Source: Flavobacterium frigidimaris (GTDB lineage Bacteria; Bacteroidota; Bacteroidia; Flavobacteriales; Flavobacteriaceae). Taken from it: a DNA stretch of 64,000 bases. Under the pieces are notes generated by a model. The model was not told the DNA's origin. It made no database searches and was given only the letters and a program-made list of their open reading frames with translations. Both the position numbers and the translations under genes were made by a program. Below are positions 36,565-46,182 of the stretch, piece by piece; within the stretch, counting starts at the first letter, position 1; every line of letters starts with the position of its first letter. The stretch spans positions 62,001 to 126,000 of the forward strand of contig FQWG01000011.1 of NCBI GenBank assembly GCA_900129595.1, in the 5' to 3' direction.

Positions 36565-37251
36565 ATGGCAAATCCATTAATTAAAATAACCAACATCAAA
36601 CGAGATTTTGTATTAGGTAACGAAATTGTTTATGTTTTAAAAGGCATAGATTTAGAAATAAACAAAGGAGAATACGTGGCTTTAATGGGACCTTCGGGAT
36701 CCGGAAAATCGACTTTAATGAATTTATTAGGTTGTTTAGATACGCCAACTTCCGGACATTATGTTTTAAACGGAAAAGATGTCAGTAAAATGAAAGACGA
36801 TGAACTGGCCGAAATTCGAAACAAAGAAATCGGATTTGTATTTCAAACCTTCAATCTTTTGCCCAGAACTACCGCTTTAGACAATGTAGCCTTACCCATG
36901 ATTTATGCCGGATATTCGAAATCTGAGCGTAGTGCACGTGCGATTGAGGTACTCAAACAAGTAAATCTTGCCGACAGAATGGACCATCAGCCCAATCAGC
37001 TTTCAGGAGGACAGCGTCAGCGTGTTGCCATTGCCCGCGCTTTGGTCAACAAACCTTCAATTATATTGGCCGATGAACCAACCGGAAACTTAGACAGTAA
37101 AACCTCTGTAGAAATCATGAAGCTTTTTAGCGATATTCACGCTCAGGGAAACACTGTAATCCTGGTAACACACGAAGAAGATATTGCCGCTTATGCACAT
37201 CGTGTAATTCGTTTGCGTGATGGCATAATCGAAAGCGACACTACTAAATAA
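36565..37251 (+). CDS. ABC transporter ATP-binding protein (LolD/MacB-type)
   Basis: A 228-residue ATPase: Walker [14 protein letters not shown]-loop [10 protein letters not shown], signature [15 protein letters not shown], Walker [13 protein letters not shown] and H-loop [11 protein letters not shown]. The [16 protein letters not shown] section is typical of the LolD/MacB class that drives type VII ABC permeases in lipoprotein release or export. No permease gene is adjacent; the next gene is cobalamin adenosyltransferase, so the partner is encoded elsewhere. The CDS ends with a short charged tail, IIESDTTK. Confidence 0.93.
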   Translation: MANPLIKITNIKRDFVLGNEIVYVLKGIDLEINKGEYVALMGPSGSGKSTLMNLLGCLDTPTSGHYVLNGKDVSKMKDDELAEIRNKEIGFVFQTFNLLPRTTALDNVALPMIYAGYSKSERSARAIEVLKQVNLADRMDHQPNQLSGGQRQRVAIARALVNKPSIILADEPTGNLDSKTSVEIMKLFSDIHAQGNTVILVTHEEDIAAYAHRVIRLRDGIIESDTTK

Positions 37252-37312
37252 TTTTAGATTTCAAATAAGTTTAACCGTTTATTTGTTTAATTGTTTAATC
37301 GCAAAAGGAAAA

Positions 37313-37351
37313 ACTTAGTCACTTAGCATCTCAGCAACTTAGCAGCTTAGA
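37313..37351. repeat. CTTAG-type short intergenic repeat
   Basis: Four tandem units of about ten bases: ACTTAGTCACTTAGCATCTCAGCAACTTAGCAGCTTAG (split here by description), i.e. repeats of CTTAGnnnCTTAG. It occupies the leader of the adenosyltransferase gene, ending seven bases before its ATG. Confidence 0.7.
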
Positions 37352-37357
37352 AAAAAA

Positions 37358-37927
37358 ATGAAAGTATATACAAAAACAGGAGACAAAGGAACGACAGCTC
37401 TTTTTGGAGGCACACGTGTTCCCAAAGATCATATCAGGATTGACAGTTACGGAACTGTCGACGAATTGAACTCTTATATAGGACTCATTCGCGATCAGGA
37501 AATCGATGCACATTATAAAACTATTTTAATCGAAATTCAGGATCGTCTTTTTACCGTTGGTGCTATTTTAGCCACTCCGGCAGAAAAAGAAGTCTTAAAA
37601 AACGGGGAACTTCGTTTGAAAAACCTTGGTATTATAGAAACTGACATTGAATTATTAGAGAACGAAATAGATAAAATGGAAGAAAGCCTTCCGCCAATGA
37701 CTCATTTTGTTTTGCCCGGAGGTCATCCAACCGTGTCACATTGTCATATTGCGCGTTGTATTTGTCGTCGTGCAGAACGTTTGGCAGTACATTTAAGCCA
37801 TAATGAGCACGTTCATGAAATCGCAATCAAGTACTTAAACCGACTTTCTGACTATCTTTTTGTCTTGGCACGGAAGTTGTCGTCAGACTTAAAAGCGGAT
37901 GAAGTGAAATGGATTCCGAGAAAATGA
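37358..37927 (+). CDS. ATP:cob(I)alamin adenosyltransferase, PduO type
   Basis: A 189-residue PduO-type adenosyltransferase. The N-terminus MKVYTKTGDKGTTALFGG is the ATP-binding signature and RCICRRAERL, in the helical bundle, is the second conserved motif. It transfers the adenosyl group of ATP to cob(I)alamin, making the cofactor for enzymes such as methylmalonyl-CoA mutase. The start is fixed by the motif beginning at the ATG. A CTTAG repeat lies directly upstream; no B12-binding riboswitch could be recognised. Confidence 0.95.
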   Translation: MKVYTKTGDKGTTALFGGTRVPKDHIRIDSYGTVDELNSYIGLIRDQEIDAHYKTILIEIQDRLFTVGAILATPAEKEVLKNGELRLKNLGIIETDIELLENEIDKMEESLPPMTHFVLPGGHPTVSHCHIARCICRRAERLAVHLSHNEHVHEIAIKYLNRLSDYLFVLARKLSSDLKADEVKWIPRK

Positions 37928-37928
37928 A

Positions 37929-38001
37929 ATTTTAGATTTCAGAGTTAAGATTTTAGATTAAGAGCTTAAAAATCTAAAATCAACAATCTAAAATCCGCAA
38001 T
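37929..38001. repeat. ATTTTAGATTTC/AATCTAAAAT intergenic repeat
   Basis: AAATTTTAGATTTCAGAG, then AGATTTTAGATTAAGAG and the complementary TTAAAAATCTAAAATCAAC and AATCTAAAATCC. Two stems of 8-10 bases are possible, giving a weak terminator after the adenosyltransferase gene. Confidence 0.5.
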
Positions 38002-38046
38002 TTATAGAGACGTTCTTAAATTTTCTTAAAATAAATCAAAATTTAC

Positions 38047-38076
38047 TTGTCTTTTTCAGTAAAAAATTTATTTTTG
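38047..38076 (+). promoter_or_regulatory. Full promoter of the DUF2795 gene
   Basis: TTG (38047-38049), a 19-base spacer and TATTTTTG (38069-38076) match the full Bacteroidota consensus TTG-N19-TAnnTTTG, with 21 bases to the ATG at 38098. This is the best-formed promoter in the window. Confidence 0.75.
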
Positions 38077-38097
38077 CACAAACTAAACAGATAACAG

Positions 38098-38319
38098 ATG
38101 TATTGGACATTAGAATTAGCATCTTATTTAAGTGATGCGCCATGGCCTGCTAACAAGGATGAACTTATTGACTACGCCATTAGAGCTGGTGCTCCATTAG
38201 AAGTAGTAGAAAACCTTCAATCAATCGAAGATGAAGGAGAGATATATGAATCAATGGAAGAAATTTGGCCTGATTATCCAACAGACGAAGATTATCTTTG
38301 GAATGAGGATGAATATTAA
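38098..38319 (+). CDS. DUF2795 small acidic protein
   Basis: A 73-residue acidic protein: MYWTLELASYLSDAPWPANK, then DELIDYAIRAGAPLEVVENL and a very acidic tail. It matches the DUF2795 family, short helical proteins found in many Bacteroidota, of unknown role. A consensus promoter precedes it and a hairpin follows it before secA, so it is a separate transcript with a likely high expression. Confidence 0.85.
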   Translation: MYWTLELASYLSDAPWPANKDELIDYAIRAGAPLEVVENLQSIEDEGEIYESMEEIWPDYPTDEDYLWNEDEY

Positions 38320-38324
38320 AAAAT

Positions 38325-38372
38325 AAACCAAAGGAAAAAGTCTCATCACCGAGGCTTTTTTTTTGGTTCAAA
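38325..38372 (+). terminator. Terminator between the DUF2795 gene and secA
   Basis: AAACCAAAGGAAAAAGTCTC and GAGGCTTTTTTTTTGG pair through AACCAAA/TTTGGTT and AAAAAG/CTTTTT around a small loop with a T-run. It starts 5 bases after the stop. Confidence 0.7.
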
Positions 38373-38407
38373 TACACATTTACATAAAAATAGAAATACC
38401 ATAAATC

Positions 38408-41400
38408 ATGAGTTTCATAAACAGTATTATTAAAGTCTTTGTAGGTGATAAATCACAGAAAGATGTCAAAGCTTTACAGCCCTATTTAAACAAAATTAAA
38501 ACATTCGAAACCAGCCTTATGGGTTTGTCTCATGACGAATTGAGAGCTAGAACCGTTTATTTTAAAGAAAAAATAAAACAAGCCAGAGCTGATAAAGATG
38601 CTAAAATTGCTTCGCTTAAAGCAGAAGTAGAAAACATTGAAGACATCGACAAAAGAGAAGATCTTTATGATGCTATAGACGCTCTTGAAAAAGAGGCTTA
38701 TGAAATCTCTGAGAAAACTTTATTGGAAATTCTTCCTGAAGCTTTTTCTGTTGTTAAAGAAACAGCGCGTCGTTTTAAAGACAATTCTTTTATAGAAGTT
38801 ACTGCAACTCCTAAAGACCGCGAATTTTCAGCCAACAAAACATATATCACTATCGATGGTGATAAAGCTGTTTGGGCAAACAAATGGAATGCTGCCGGTA
38901 AAGAAATTACATGGGACATGATTCACTATGATGTTCAGTTAATTGGTGGTATGGTATTGCACGAAGGTAAAGTTGCCGAGATGCAAACGGGTGAAGGTAA
39001 AACTTTAGTAGCAACACTTCCGCTTTACTTAAACGCTTTGACAGGAAACGGTGTACACTTAGTAACCGTGAATGATTACCTGGCAAAACGTGATAGTACC
39101 TGGAAAGCGCCTTTATTCGAATTTCACGGTTTAACTGTTGATTGTATCGATAATCACCAGCCAAGTACAGAACAAAGAAAAAAAGCATACGACGCTGATA
39201 TCACTTACGGAACCAACAACGAATTTGGTTTTGATTATTTAAGAGATAACATGGCACATTCGCCAGCAGATTTAGTACAAAGAAAACACAACTACGCTAT
39301 TGTCGATGAGGTCGATTCTGTATTGATTGATGATGCAAGAACACCACTTATTATTTCCGGACCGGTTCCTCAGGGAGATCGTCATGAATTTAATGAGCTG
39401 AAACCAAAAATCGAAAACTTAGTTGCGCTTCAACGTCAACTGGCAAATGGTTTCTTAGCTGAAGCTAAAAAATTAATCAAAGAAGGAAACACAAAAGAAG
39501 GTGGTTTCTTATTATTGAGAGCTTACAGAAGTTTACCTAAAAATAAAGCATTAATTAAATTTTTGAGTGAAGAAGGAATCAAACAATTGCTTCAAAAAAC
39601 TGAAAATCAATACATGCAGGATAACAATCGCGAAATGCATAAAGTGGATGAGGCTTTGTATTTTGTAATTGAAGAAAAAAACAATCAGGTAGAATTGACT
39701 GATAATGGTATTCAATACCTTTCAGGAGATACAGACCCGGACTTTTTCGTACTTCCGGATATCGGAACTGAAATTGCAGCGATCGAAAAACAAAAACTGG
39801 ATAAAGACGGTGAAGCAGAAGCTAAAGAAAGATTATTCCAGGATTTTGGAGTAAAAAGCGAGCGTATCCACACCCTTACTCAACTTTTGAAAGCGTATGC
39901 TCTTTTTGAAAAAGATGTAGAATACGTGATCATGGACAATAAAATTATGATTGTCGATGAACAAACAGGCCGTATCATGGATGGACGTCGTTATTCTGAC
40001 GGTCTACACCAGGCGATCGAAGCTAAAGAAAATGTAAAAATCGAAGCTGCCACACAAACTTTTGCCACTGTAACATTACAGAATTACTTTAGAATGTACA
40101 GTAAATTAGGTGGTATGACGGGTACAGCGGTTACAGAAGCTGGAGAGTTATGGCAGATTTATAAATTAGACGTTGTTGAAATTCCAACCAACCGTCCGAT
40201 GTCAAGAATAGACAAAGAAGATTATATCTATAAAACTACACGTGAGAAATTCAACGCCGTAATTGATGATGTAACTGAATTATCAAATGCAGGAAGACCA
40301 GTATTGATTGGAACAACTTCTGTAGAGATTTCAGAATTATTAAGCCGAATGTTGAAAATGAGAGGCGTTAACCATAACGTTTTGAATGCTAAAATGCACA
40401 AACAGGAAGCTCAGATTGTAGAAGAAGCAGGTAAAGCCGGAGTTGTAACTATTGCAACAAACATGGCTGGTCGTGGTACGGATATTAAACTGACTCCAGA
40501 AGTAAAAGCTGCAGGAGGTTTAGCAATTATTGGTACAGAACGTCATGATTCCCGTCGTGTAGACAGACAGTTACGTGGTCGTGCAGGACGTCAGGGAGAT
40601 CCGGGAAGTTCTCAGTTCTATGTTTCTCTAGAAGACAACTTAATGCGTTTATTTGGTTCTGAAAGAGTAGCCAAAGTAATGGACAGAATGGGACTTCAGG
40701 AAGGTGAAGTGATTCAGCATTCTATGATGACTAAATCTATCGAGCGTGCTCAGAAAAAAGTAGAAGAAAACAACTTTGGTGTTCGTAAACGTTTATTAGA
40801 ATATGATGACGTTATGAACTCTCAACGTGAAGTAGTATACAAACGTCGTCGTCACGCCTTATTTGGTGAGCGTTTGAAACTGGATATTGCAAATATGCTT
40901 TATGATACTTGCGAATTAATCGTAAGCCAGACTAAACCAACAAATGATTTCAAAAATTTCGAATTTGACCTGATCCGTTATTTCTCTATCACGTCTCCAA
41001 TTTCTGAAGCTGATTTTGCAAAATTAACAGATATCGAAATTACAGGAAAAATATACAAAGAAACTTTAGCTTTCTATACAGAAAAAACAGAACGCAGCGC
41101 AAGAGAAGCTTTCCCAATCATTAAAGGAGTTTATGAAGAGCCAAACAATCAGTTTGAGCGTATCGTAGTACCATTTACTGACGGAATCAAAACTTTGAAT
41201 GTTGTTACTGACCTGAAAAAAGCATACGATAGCGAAGGTGCTCAGCTAATTGCTGATTTCGAGAAAAACATCACATTATCTATTGTTGATGAAGCCTGGA
41301 AAAAACACTTACGTAAAATGGACGAATTGAAACAATCTGTTCAATTGGCCGTTCACGAACAAAAAGATCCATTGCTTATTTACAAATTAGAAGCTTTTAA

Positions 41401-41749
41401 TTTGTTTAGAGGAATGTTAGACAACGTAAACAAAGAAGTTATTTCATTCTTGTTCAAAGGTGATTTACCGGCTCAAAACGTACCTGAAATTCACGAAGCA
41501 AAAGAAGTTCGACAAAAAGAGAACTTCAAATTAAGCAAAGACGAAATTGTTAACAGCGAAGACATGAACCGCGAAGCTGGAGAAACACAACAACGTCAGG
41601 TTACAGAAACGATTGTAAGAGATAATCCAAAAATCAATCGTAATGATACTGTTACAATTCAGGAAGTTGCAACAGGAAGAACCGAAGAAATGAAATTTAA
41701 AAAAGCAGAAACTTTAATCGCTTCCGGCGCTTGGGTTCTTGTTAAATAA
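38408..41749 (+). CDS. secA: Preprotein translocase subunit SecA
   Basis: A 1113-residue SecA, the ATP motor that pushes unfolded preproteins through SecYEG. Seen: Walker [14 protein letters not shown], helicase motif [16 protein letters not shown] (DEVD), [13 protein letters not shown], the second nucleotide-binding domain ending [12 protein letters not shown] and the [19 protein letters not shown] motif. Larger than the E. coli protein because of a Bacteroidota-typical insert (about 320-440) after the first helicase motifs. The C-terminal zinc motif (CxCxSG) is absent; it ends in [13 protein letters not shown]. Confidence 0.98.
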   Translation: MSFINSIIKVFVGDKSQKDVKALQPYLNKIKTFETSLMGLSHDELRARTVYFKEKIKQARADKDAKIASLKAEVENIEDIDKREDLYDAIDALEKEAYEISEKTLLEILPEAFSVVKETARRFKDNSFIEVTATPKDREFSANKTYITIDGDKAVWANKWNAAGKEITWDMIHYDVQLIGGMVLHEGKVAEMQTGEGKTLVATLPLYLNALTGNGVHLVTVNDYLAKRDSTWKAPLFEFHGLTVDCIDNHQPSTEQRKKAYDADITYGTNNEFGFDYLRDNMAHSPADLVQRKHNYAIVDEVDSVLIDDARTPLIISGPVPQGDRHEFNELKPKIENLVALQRQLANGFLAEAKKLIKEGNTKEGGFLLLRAYRSLPKNKALIKFLSEEGIKQLLQKTENQYMQDNNREMHKVDEALYFVIEEKNNQVELTDNGIQYLSGDTDPDFFVLPDIGTEIAAIEKQKLDKDGEAEAKERLFQDFGVKSERIHTLTQLLKAYALFEKDVEYVIMDNKIMIVDEQTGRIMDGRRYSDGLHQAIEAKENVKIEAATQTFATVTLQNYFRMYSKLGGMTGTAVTEAGELWQIYKLDVVEIPTNRPMSRIDKEDYIYKTTREKFNAVIDDVTELSNAGRPVLIGTTSVEISELLSRMLKMRGVNHNVLNAKMHKQEAQIVEEAGKAGVVTIATNMAGRGTDIKLTPEVKAAGGLAIIGTERHDSRRVDRQLRGRAGRQGDPGSSQFYVSLEDNLMRLFGSERVAKVMDRMGLQEGEVIQHSMMTKSIERAQKKVEENNFGVRKRLLEYDDVMNSQREVVYKRRRHALFGERLKLDIANMLYDTCELIVSQTKPTNDFKNFEFDLIRYFSITSPISEADFAKLTDIEITGKIYKETLAFYTEKTERSAREAFPIIKGVYEEPNNQFERIVVPFTDGIKTLNVVTDLKKAYDSEGAQLIADFEKNITLSIVDEAWKKHLRKMDELKQSVQLAVHEQKDPLLIYKLEAFNLFRGMLDNVNKEVISFLFKGDLPAQNVPEIHEAKEVRQKENFKLSKDEIVNSEDMNREAGETQQRQVTETIVRDNPKINRNDTVTIQEVATGRTEEMKFKKAETLIASGAWVLVK

Positions 41750-41760
41750 GTCACATTTTA

Positions 41761-41802
41761 CAGTCGCTGTTTTCAGTTGCTATACAAACTGAAAACTGTG
41801 GC
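41761..41802. repeat. CAGTTTTCAGTT-type intergenic hairpin
   Basis: CAGTCGCTGTTTTCAGTTGC and AACTGAAAACTGTGGC form a stem of about 12 pairs. A degenerate single copy (CTGCGACCGCGACTGAAAAC) lies at 33011-33030 beside another terminator. Confidence 0.5.
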
Positions 41803-41814
41803 AGAGACTCAACA

Positions 41815-41862
41815 CCAAAATATCTCCAATTACAAATGTAGTTGGGGATATTTTTTTTTAGA
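41815..41862 (+). terminator. Terminator after secA
   Basis: AAAATATCTCCAA and TTGGGGATATTTT pair around a loop and are followed by a T-run (9 T). It lies 66 bases after the secA stop and separates secA from the metal cluster. Confidence 0.85.
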
Positions 41863-41900
41863 AAAAACTGAAAATCATTCGTTATAAAACGAATAAAATG

Positions 41901-41908
41901 TATTTTTG
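41901..41908 (+). promoter_or_regulatory. Minus-7 promoter box of the MbnP/MbnH cluster
   Basis: TATTTTTG matches TAnnTTTG exactly and lies 25 bases before the TTG start at 41933. It argues against translation from the earlier TTG at 41906, which lies within the box. No metal-regulator operator could be recognised. Confidence 0.55.
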
Positions 41909-41932
41909 CTCCCAAAACAACGAAATCAAATC

Positions 41933-42310
41933 TTGAAGAAGTTTATTATCATAGTACTTTCTTGTATGCTTCTGGTGCCATCATTTGGCAGTTTCTTTGT
42001 TTATACCTCATTCAAATTAAATCAGGACGAAATTTCGAAAACCATTTGTGTGCAGCGCAAAATGCTTTTTAATTCCTGTAACGGCCGATGCGAACTTCAA
42101 AAAAGTTTGAAAAAATACGCCGACAACGAGAAGAAAATGCAAAACAATCTAAAAGAAAAAGTAGAGATTGTTTACCTTCAAAATACAATTACCACCGAAT
42201 TCAAATTAGCAACTCCTATAGAATCCAAAGCAGAACTTTTTGCTACACTGGATGCAAAACCTATTTCGGTTTCGATTGCTACTTTTCGCCCTCCATCCTA
42301 TTTTATATAA
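41933..42310 (+). CDS. Small membrane-anchored Cys protein, paralogue 1 of 2
   Basis: A 125-residue protein from a TTG start (MKKFIIIVLSCMLLVPSFGS as initiator plus hydrophobic segment), which matches the paralogue at 45712 residue by residue from its own TTG. The topology is one N-terminal membrane or signal segment and a small charged periplasmic domain. Conserved cysteines: ICVQRKM and NSCNGRC, then LQKSLKKYADNEKK; the tail ends TFRPPSYFI. I do not recognise a domain. The cluster (MbnP, MbnH, TonB receptor) suggests a metal-handling or maturation role (inference). It opens the cluster behind its own promoter. Confidence 0.75.
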   Translation: MKKFIIIVLSCMLLVPSFGSFFVYTSFKLNQDEISKTICVQRKMLFNSCNGRCELQKSLKKYADNEKKMQNNLKEKVEIVYLQNTITTEFKLATPIESKAELFATLDAKPISVSIATFRPPSYFI

Positions 42311-42421
42311 TTTTTTAAACTGCATTTCAATTTCTTATTGAGATCATTATTTCGTTGTTCCAAAAACAATGAAATCGTGCTCACGCACACTTAAATTTTA
42401 AAATTATATAAAATTCATAAA

Positions 42422-43225
42422 ATGAAAAATACTTTATACAAAGCACTTGCTGTTGTAGCAATTGCTGTAGCCCTGACTTCATGTTCGAACGACGATAATA
42501 AAAATGATACTTCAGGATCAGGAAGTTTAGTGTTAGAATATGACAACGGTTTTGGCGCAAACGATTTGATTCTAAACACGCAAGGCAATACCACTTCGAA
42601 CAACGAAGTATTAAAAATAAGCTTAGTAAAATATATTGTGAGCAATGTAGTTTTAACAAAAGCTGACGGAACTACCTTAGTTTACCCAAAAAGCAAAAGC
42701 TACTTTATTGCTGACGAAGGTGCCGCAGACGGACACGAATTTAAACTTACCGATATTCCTGCCGGAGATTACGTAAAAGTAAAATTTGGGATTGGAGTCG
42801 ATGAAGACCAATGGAAATTAGGTGCTGCCGGACAAGGAGATTTTCTTGCGCAGGCTGACAAGGCGGGAATGTTGTGGTCTTGGGCTGCTGGTTATAAATT
42901 TCTTGCTTTCGAGGGAACTTTTACTTCGCCTACAGTTACTACTCCAACGCCTTTTATGATTCATACCGGGAAAACCGGAACAGATTATAACTATACTGAA
43001 GTGACACTTGATTTACCAACAAAAGCATTGGTTCGTACTACCATTACCCCAACAATTCATTTCAAAATCGATTTGTCTAAAATCATTGACGGAGCCAACA
43101 AAATCAAACTGTCTGACAACAATGCAGGCGGAATGGGCGCCATGATTATGGGCGGAGCAAACTTGCCTCTGATCACCCAAAACATCTCGACTATGTTTAA
43201 GGTAGACCACGTACATAACGACTAA
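42422..43225 (+). CDS. MbnP family copper-binding-type lipoprotein
   Basis: A 267-residue lipoprotein (lipobox Cys21 in ALTSCSNDD). The beta-rich domain shows LVLEYDNGFGANDLIL, YIVSNVVLTKADG, GVDEDQWKLGA and the signature GMLWSWAAGYKFLAFEGTF, where the conserved Trp residues sit. This is the MbnP pattern. In methanotrophs the partner MbnH oxidises a Trp of MbnP to kynurenine, which completes a Cu(I) site. The C-terminus (MFKVDHVHND) is His-rich. The gene directly precedes that of an MbnH homologue, the normal order. Confidence 0.88.
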   Translation: MKNTLYKALAVVAIAVALTSCSNDDNKNDTSGSGSLVLEYDNGFGANDLILNTQGNTTSNNEVLKISLVKYIVSNVVLTKADGTTLVYPKSKSYFIADEGAADGHEFKLTDIPAGDYVKVKFGIGVDEDQWKLGAAGQGDFLAQADKAGMLWSWAAGYKFLAFEGTFTSPTVTTPTPFMIHTGKTGTDYNYTEVTLDLPTKALVRTTITPTIHFKIDLSKIIDGANKIKLSDNNAGGMGAMIMGGANLPLITQNISTMFKVDHVHND

Positions 43226-43261
43226 TTCTATTTTAAGGAGCACAAAAGTTTCGATTTACCA

Positions 43262-43345
43262 GAAATAGCGTCCCGCTATCGGCTTTATCTTTTTTATCAG
43301 CCACGGCTGACAAAAAAGGATATCGCCTCTATCGGGGCTAAACCA
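43262..43345 (+). repeat. Intergenic palindromic element, copy B
   Basis: AGCGTCCCGCTATCGGC, TATCTTTTTTATCAGCCACG, GACAAAAAAGGATATCGCC and CTATCGGGGCTAAAC. Copy C (44615-44705) is its reverse complement over nearly its whole length, so the two flank the MbnH gene as inverted repeats. Each is an imperfect palindrome around the ATCTTTTTT/AAAAAAGGAT centre. Confidence 0.8.
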
Positions 43346-43470
43346 GAACTTTTTGTACTTCTAATCATCCAAAGAACAATTGCGGCAAAGAACTACTCGA
43401 TTATAATTTGTGCCCATTCGTGCAATTAGTAGCAAAAAAAATCTGCCTGTTCTTTATAAATAAAAAAATC

Positions 43471-44511
43471 ATGGTGAAAATAAAACATTTTCTATGGCTG
43501 ATGATTCCGTTGTTATGGAGCTGCTCTGATCAGGATGACGAATATGTAAATGTGCCTTTAGAATTTACTGTTCCGTCAAACTTTCCTGCTCTGGCCTACA
43601 ATATTGCACAGAATCCACCAACAGAAAAAGGATTTGAACTGGGTAAAAAACTATTTTACGACGGGCGTTTAGCGTCGGATGGAGTTGTTTCCTGCGGGTT
43701 TTGTCACATACAAGCCAACGCCTTTACGCATCACGGACACACTGTAAGTCATGGTGTAGACAATGCGCAAGGAACCCGAAATACACCGTCGATCCAGAAT
43801 CTGGCCTATCAGACTACATTTATGTACGACGGATCTGCAGACCATCTCGACTTACAGCCTATAATTCCGATTACGAGTATTATAGAAATGAACGGAAACC
43901 TGAACGACATCTTAAAAATGATGAAAGCGGACAAAGTCTATCAAAAACTATTTGGACAAGCTTTTGACGATGGCGCCATTACAACCGAAAATATGCTGAA
44001 AGCACTTTCGCAGTTTATGGTGATGGTTACGTCATCTAATTCTAAATTCGACAAATACAGACGAAATGAAGCTGGCGGAACTTTAACAACAGATGAATTG
44101 GCAGGTTATGATCTGTTTAAATCAAAATGTGCTTCGTGCCACGCCACAGATTTACAAACTGATAATTCATTTCGCAACAATGGTCTGGCTGTAAACCCAA
44201 TGGTCAATGATGTTGGCCGTTATAAACTGACTGAATTGGCCAGTGATTATTACAAATTCAAAGTTCCTAGTTTACGAAATGTAGAAGTTTCAGGACCTTA
44301 TATGCACGACGGAAGGTTCGGAACTCTCGAAGGTGTTTTAGATCATTATGCAAGCGGAATCGAAAACTCAGCAACTCTGGATCCGATATTAAAACAGAAC
44401 GGCAAATTTGGAATTTCGCTTTCTGATACTGATAAAAAACAAATCATAGCTTTCCTGAAAACATTGACGGACAATCAATATTTAACGGATAAACGTTTCT
44501 CAGAATATTAA
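43471..44511 (+). CDS. MbnH-type diheme cytochrome c peroxidase-like lipoprotein
   Basis: A 346-residue MauG/CcpA-like protein. Lipobox in LLWSCSDQD; two c-type haem sites, Cys75-Gly-Phe-Cys78-His79 and Cys220-Ala-Ser-Cys223-His224. Further family stretches are GKKLFYDGRLASDG, NTPSIQNLAYQTTFMYDG and NVEVSGPYMHDGRFGTLEGV. MbnH makes a bis-Fe(IV) species that oxidises a Trp of MbnP to kynurenine. ATG at 43471 gives a proper lipoprotein signal; an upstream frame start (43408) adds 21 residues from the gap. The gene is flanked by palindromic elements B and C. Confidence 0.9.
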   Translation: MVKIKHFLWLMIPLLWSCSDQDDEYVNVPLEFTVPSNFPALAYNIAQNPPTEKGFELGKKLFYDGRLASDGVVSCGFCHIQANAFTHHGHTVSHGVDNAQGTRNTPSIQNLAYQTTFMYDGSADHLDLQPIIPITSIIEMNGNLNDILKMMKADKVYQKLFGQAFDDGAITTENMLKALSQFMVMVTSSNSKFDKYRRNEAGGTLTTDELAGYDLFKSKCASCHATDLQTDNSFRNNGLAVNPMVNDVGRYKLTELASDYYKFKVPSLRNVEVSGPYMHDGRFGTLEGVLDHYASGIENSATLDPILKQNGKFGISLSDTDKKQIIAFLKTLTDNQYLTDKRFSEY

Positions 44512-44614
44512 AAAAACAGCCCAGAGATTGTACGGATTTTACTGATCGACACCGATTAAAATATAATTGAAATCACTTTCACCTGTGGCAAAAAATAAAA
44601 GTATAATAAAAAAC

Positions 44615-44705
44615 GGAGTCCTAGCCCCGATAGAGGCGGCATCCTTTTTTGAGGCGATTTTTCTTCGCCTTAAAAAAGATACAGCCGAAAGCGGGATCAG
44701 CTCCT
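44615..44705 (-). repeat. Intergenic palindromic element, copy C (inverted to B)
   Basis: CTAGCCCCGATAGAGGCGGC, ATCCTTTTTTGAGGCG, then GCCTTAAAAAAGATACAGCC and GAAAGCGGGATCAGCTCC. Reverse complement of copy B apart from the loop. Ends 13 bases before the ATG of the next gene, so it forms its leader. Confidence 0.8.
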
Positions 44706-44718
44706 AAAAAATACCAAA

Positions 44719-45678
44719 ATGAAAAAGATAATAGTAATGTTTGCACTTTTGGCTGGATTTTCGGCCTTTAGTTTTACCGTAAAAGATAGTATTTCGGGCT
44801 TTACGTTTCAGCGTTTGGCGATGATGGAAGATTTTGATTGTGATGCCTGCGGCTGTTCGGCAAGTGGCGGAAGCATGGGTTTTGGATCGATGCTAAATAA
44901 CAATTTTGTCGGTTTGAGATATCTTAAACAAAGCTATAAGAGCCGCGACGGAATCTTTGCCAATTCGCCCTGGATTGCTGAAGATTTTAATACGATTCAG
45001 GCCTGGGCAAGAATTCCTGTAACGGATAAAATCCAGATTTCGGCATTGGTTCCGTATCATTTTAATAAAAGAGCTTTGACTGCAGGAACTGAAAATATCG
45101 AAGGTTTGGGTGATATTACCGTAATGGCTTTATATACAGTTTTTGAAACTCAAAAAGACAGTACGTTTTTTACGCACAAAGTAAATCTTGGCGGTGGTGT
45201 AAAACTTCCAACAGGGAAATTTACTGAAGCCAATAATTTAGGCAGTGTCAACCAGAGTTTTCAGTTGGGAACCGGAAGCTGGGATTTTCCCGTAGTTTCT
45301 GAATATGTGGTAAAGCATAAAAACCTGGGATTAAACACCACGCTTAATTACATCTTTAAAACCGAAAACAGCAAAAACTATCAATACGGTGATCAGTTTA
45401 ATTATGCAGGAACGTTCTTTTATCTGTTCGATTTAAAATCAATTCAGATTGTTCCACAAGCCGGATTAGCAGGCGAAGTCTATCAAACTAATAAACAGTA
45501 CAATCTGGATTTACCCAATACAGCGGGCGATATTCTGTTTAGCAAATTTGGCGTCGAAGCCGGAAAAGATAAATTTTCGGTTGGGTTAAATGTGATGCTT
45601 CCAATCAATCAAAACTTGTCAAGCGGCAATATGGAGGCGAATTACAGATGGAGTGTAAATCTGAATTATACACTGTAA
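44719..45678 (+). CDS. Outer-membrane beta-barrel transporter-like protein with a Cys-rich N-terminus
   Basis: A 319-residue protein with signal peptide (MKKIIVMFALLAGFSAFSFT). After it comes MMEDFDCDACGCSASGGSMG, a CxxCxC metal-binding-like motif with nearby Met residues. The rest is amphipathic strands typical of an outer-membrane barrel (VPVTDKIQISALVPYHF, KVNLGGGVKLPTGKFTEAN, YAGTFFYLFDLKSIQIVPQA, VGLNVMLPINQNLSS) that ends in a final aromatic-containing strand (SVNLNYTL). It resembles the proteins annotated as transporter in MbnP/MbnH clusters. A role in moving copper is inference. Confidence 0.75.
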   Translation: MKKIIVMFALLAGFSAFSFTVKDSISGFTFQRLAMMEDFDCDACGCSASGGSMGFGSMLNNNFVGLRYLKQSYKSRDGIFANSPWIAEDFNTIQAWARIPVTDKIQISALVPYHFNKRALTAGTENIEGLGDITVMALYTVFETQKDSTFFTHKVNLGGGVKLPTGKFTEANNLGSVNQSFQLGTGSWDFPVVSEYVVKHKNLGLNTTLNYIFKTENSKNYQYGDQFNYAGTFFYLFDLKSIQIVPQAGLAGEVYQTNKQYNLDLPNTAGDILFSKFGVEAGKDKFSVGLNVMLPINQNLSSGNMEANYRWSVNLNYTL

Positions 45679-45711
45679 TTTTTAAAACAGAATAAAAAAA
45701 CGAAACAAACT

Positions 45712-46089
45712 TTGAAAAAAATCATTATCATATTACTTTCCTGTATGCTTTTGGTGCCATCATTTGGCAGTTTCTTTGTTTATACTACATTCAAATTAAA
45801 TCAGGAAGAGATTTCGAAAACCATTTGTGTACAGCGAAAAATGGTTTTTAATTCTTGTAACGGACGATGCGAACTTCAAAAAAGTTTAAAGAAATATTCC
45901 GACAACGAGAAAAGAATGCAAGACAATCTAAAAGAAAAAGCAGAAGTAATTTATATTCAGAATATTGCTTTAAATCCTTTCAAATTAGTCGCGCCAATAA
46001 AATCGCGAAAAGCCATTTTTGCTTATTTCGATAAAAAACCAATTTCGGTTTCAAATGCTACTTTTCATCCTCCCTCCTGTTTCATATAA
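45712..46089 (+). CDS. Small membrane-anchored Cys protein, paralogue 2 of 2
   Basis: A 125-residue protein nearly identical in its first 75 residues to that at 41933: KIIIILLSCMLLVPSFGSFF, then ICVQRKMVFNSCNGRCELQ. The C-terminal half is diverged (VAPIKSRKAIFAYFDKKPIS) and ends HPPSCFI, gaining a fourth Cys. Start is again TTG, an unusual feature shared by both copies. It is 33 bases downstream of the barrel gene and 93 upstream of the TonB receptor. The duplication brackets the MbnP-MbnH-barrel set. No function known. Confidence 0.75.
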   Translation: MKKIIIILLSCMLLVPSFGSFFVYTTFKLNQEEISKTICVQRKMVFNSCNGRCELQKSLKKYSDNEKRMQDNLKEKAEVIYIQNIALNPFKLVAPIKSRKAIFAYFDKKPISVSNATFHPPSCFI

Positions 46090-46182
46090 ATTTTAGTCCC
46101 GCTTTTCAATTCTTTTGAAACGCTTTTACTCGTATTCTACCCAAAGAATACCGGTTACTTTTTAAAATTTATATCATTTAAA

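Noticed and set aside
36565..37927. B12 riboswitch before the adenosyltransferase gene
   Set aside because: The gap holds only a CTTAG repeat; no conserved cobalamin box could be found.
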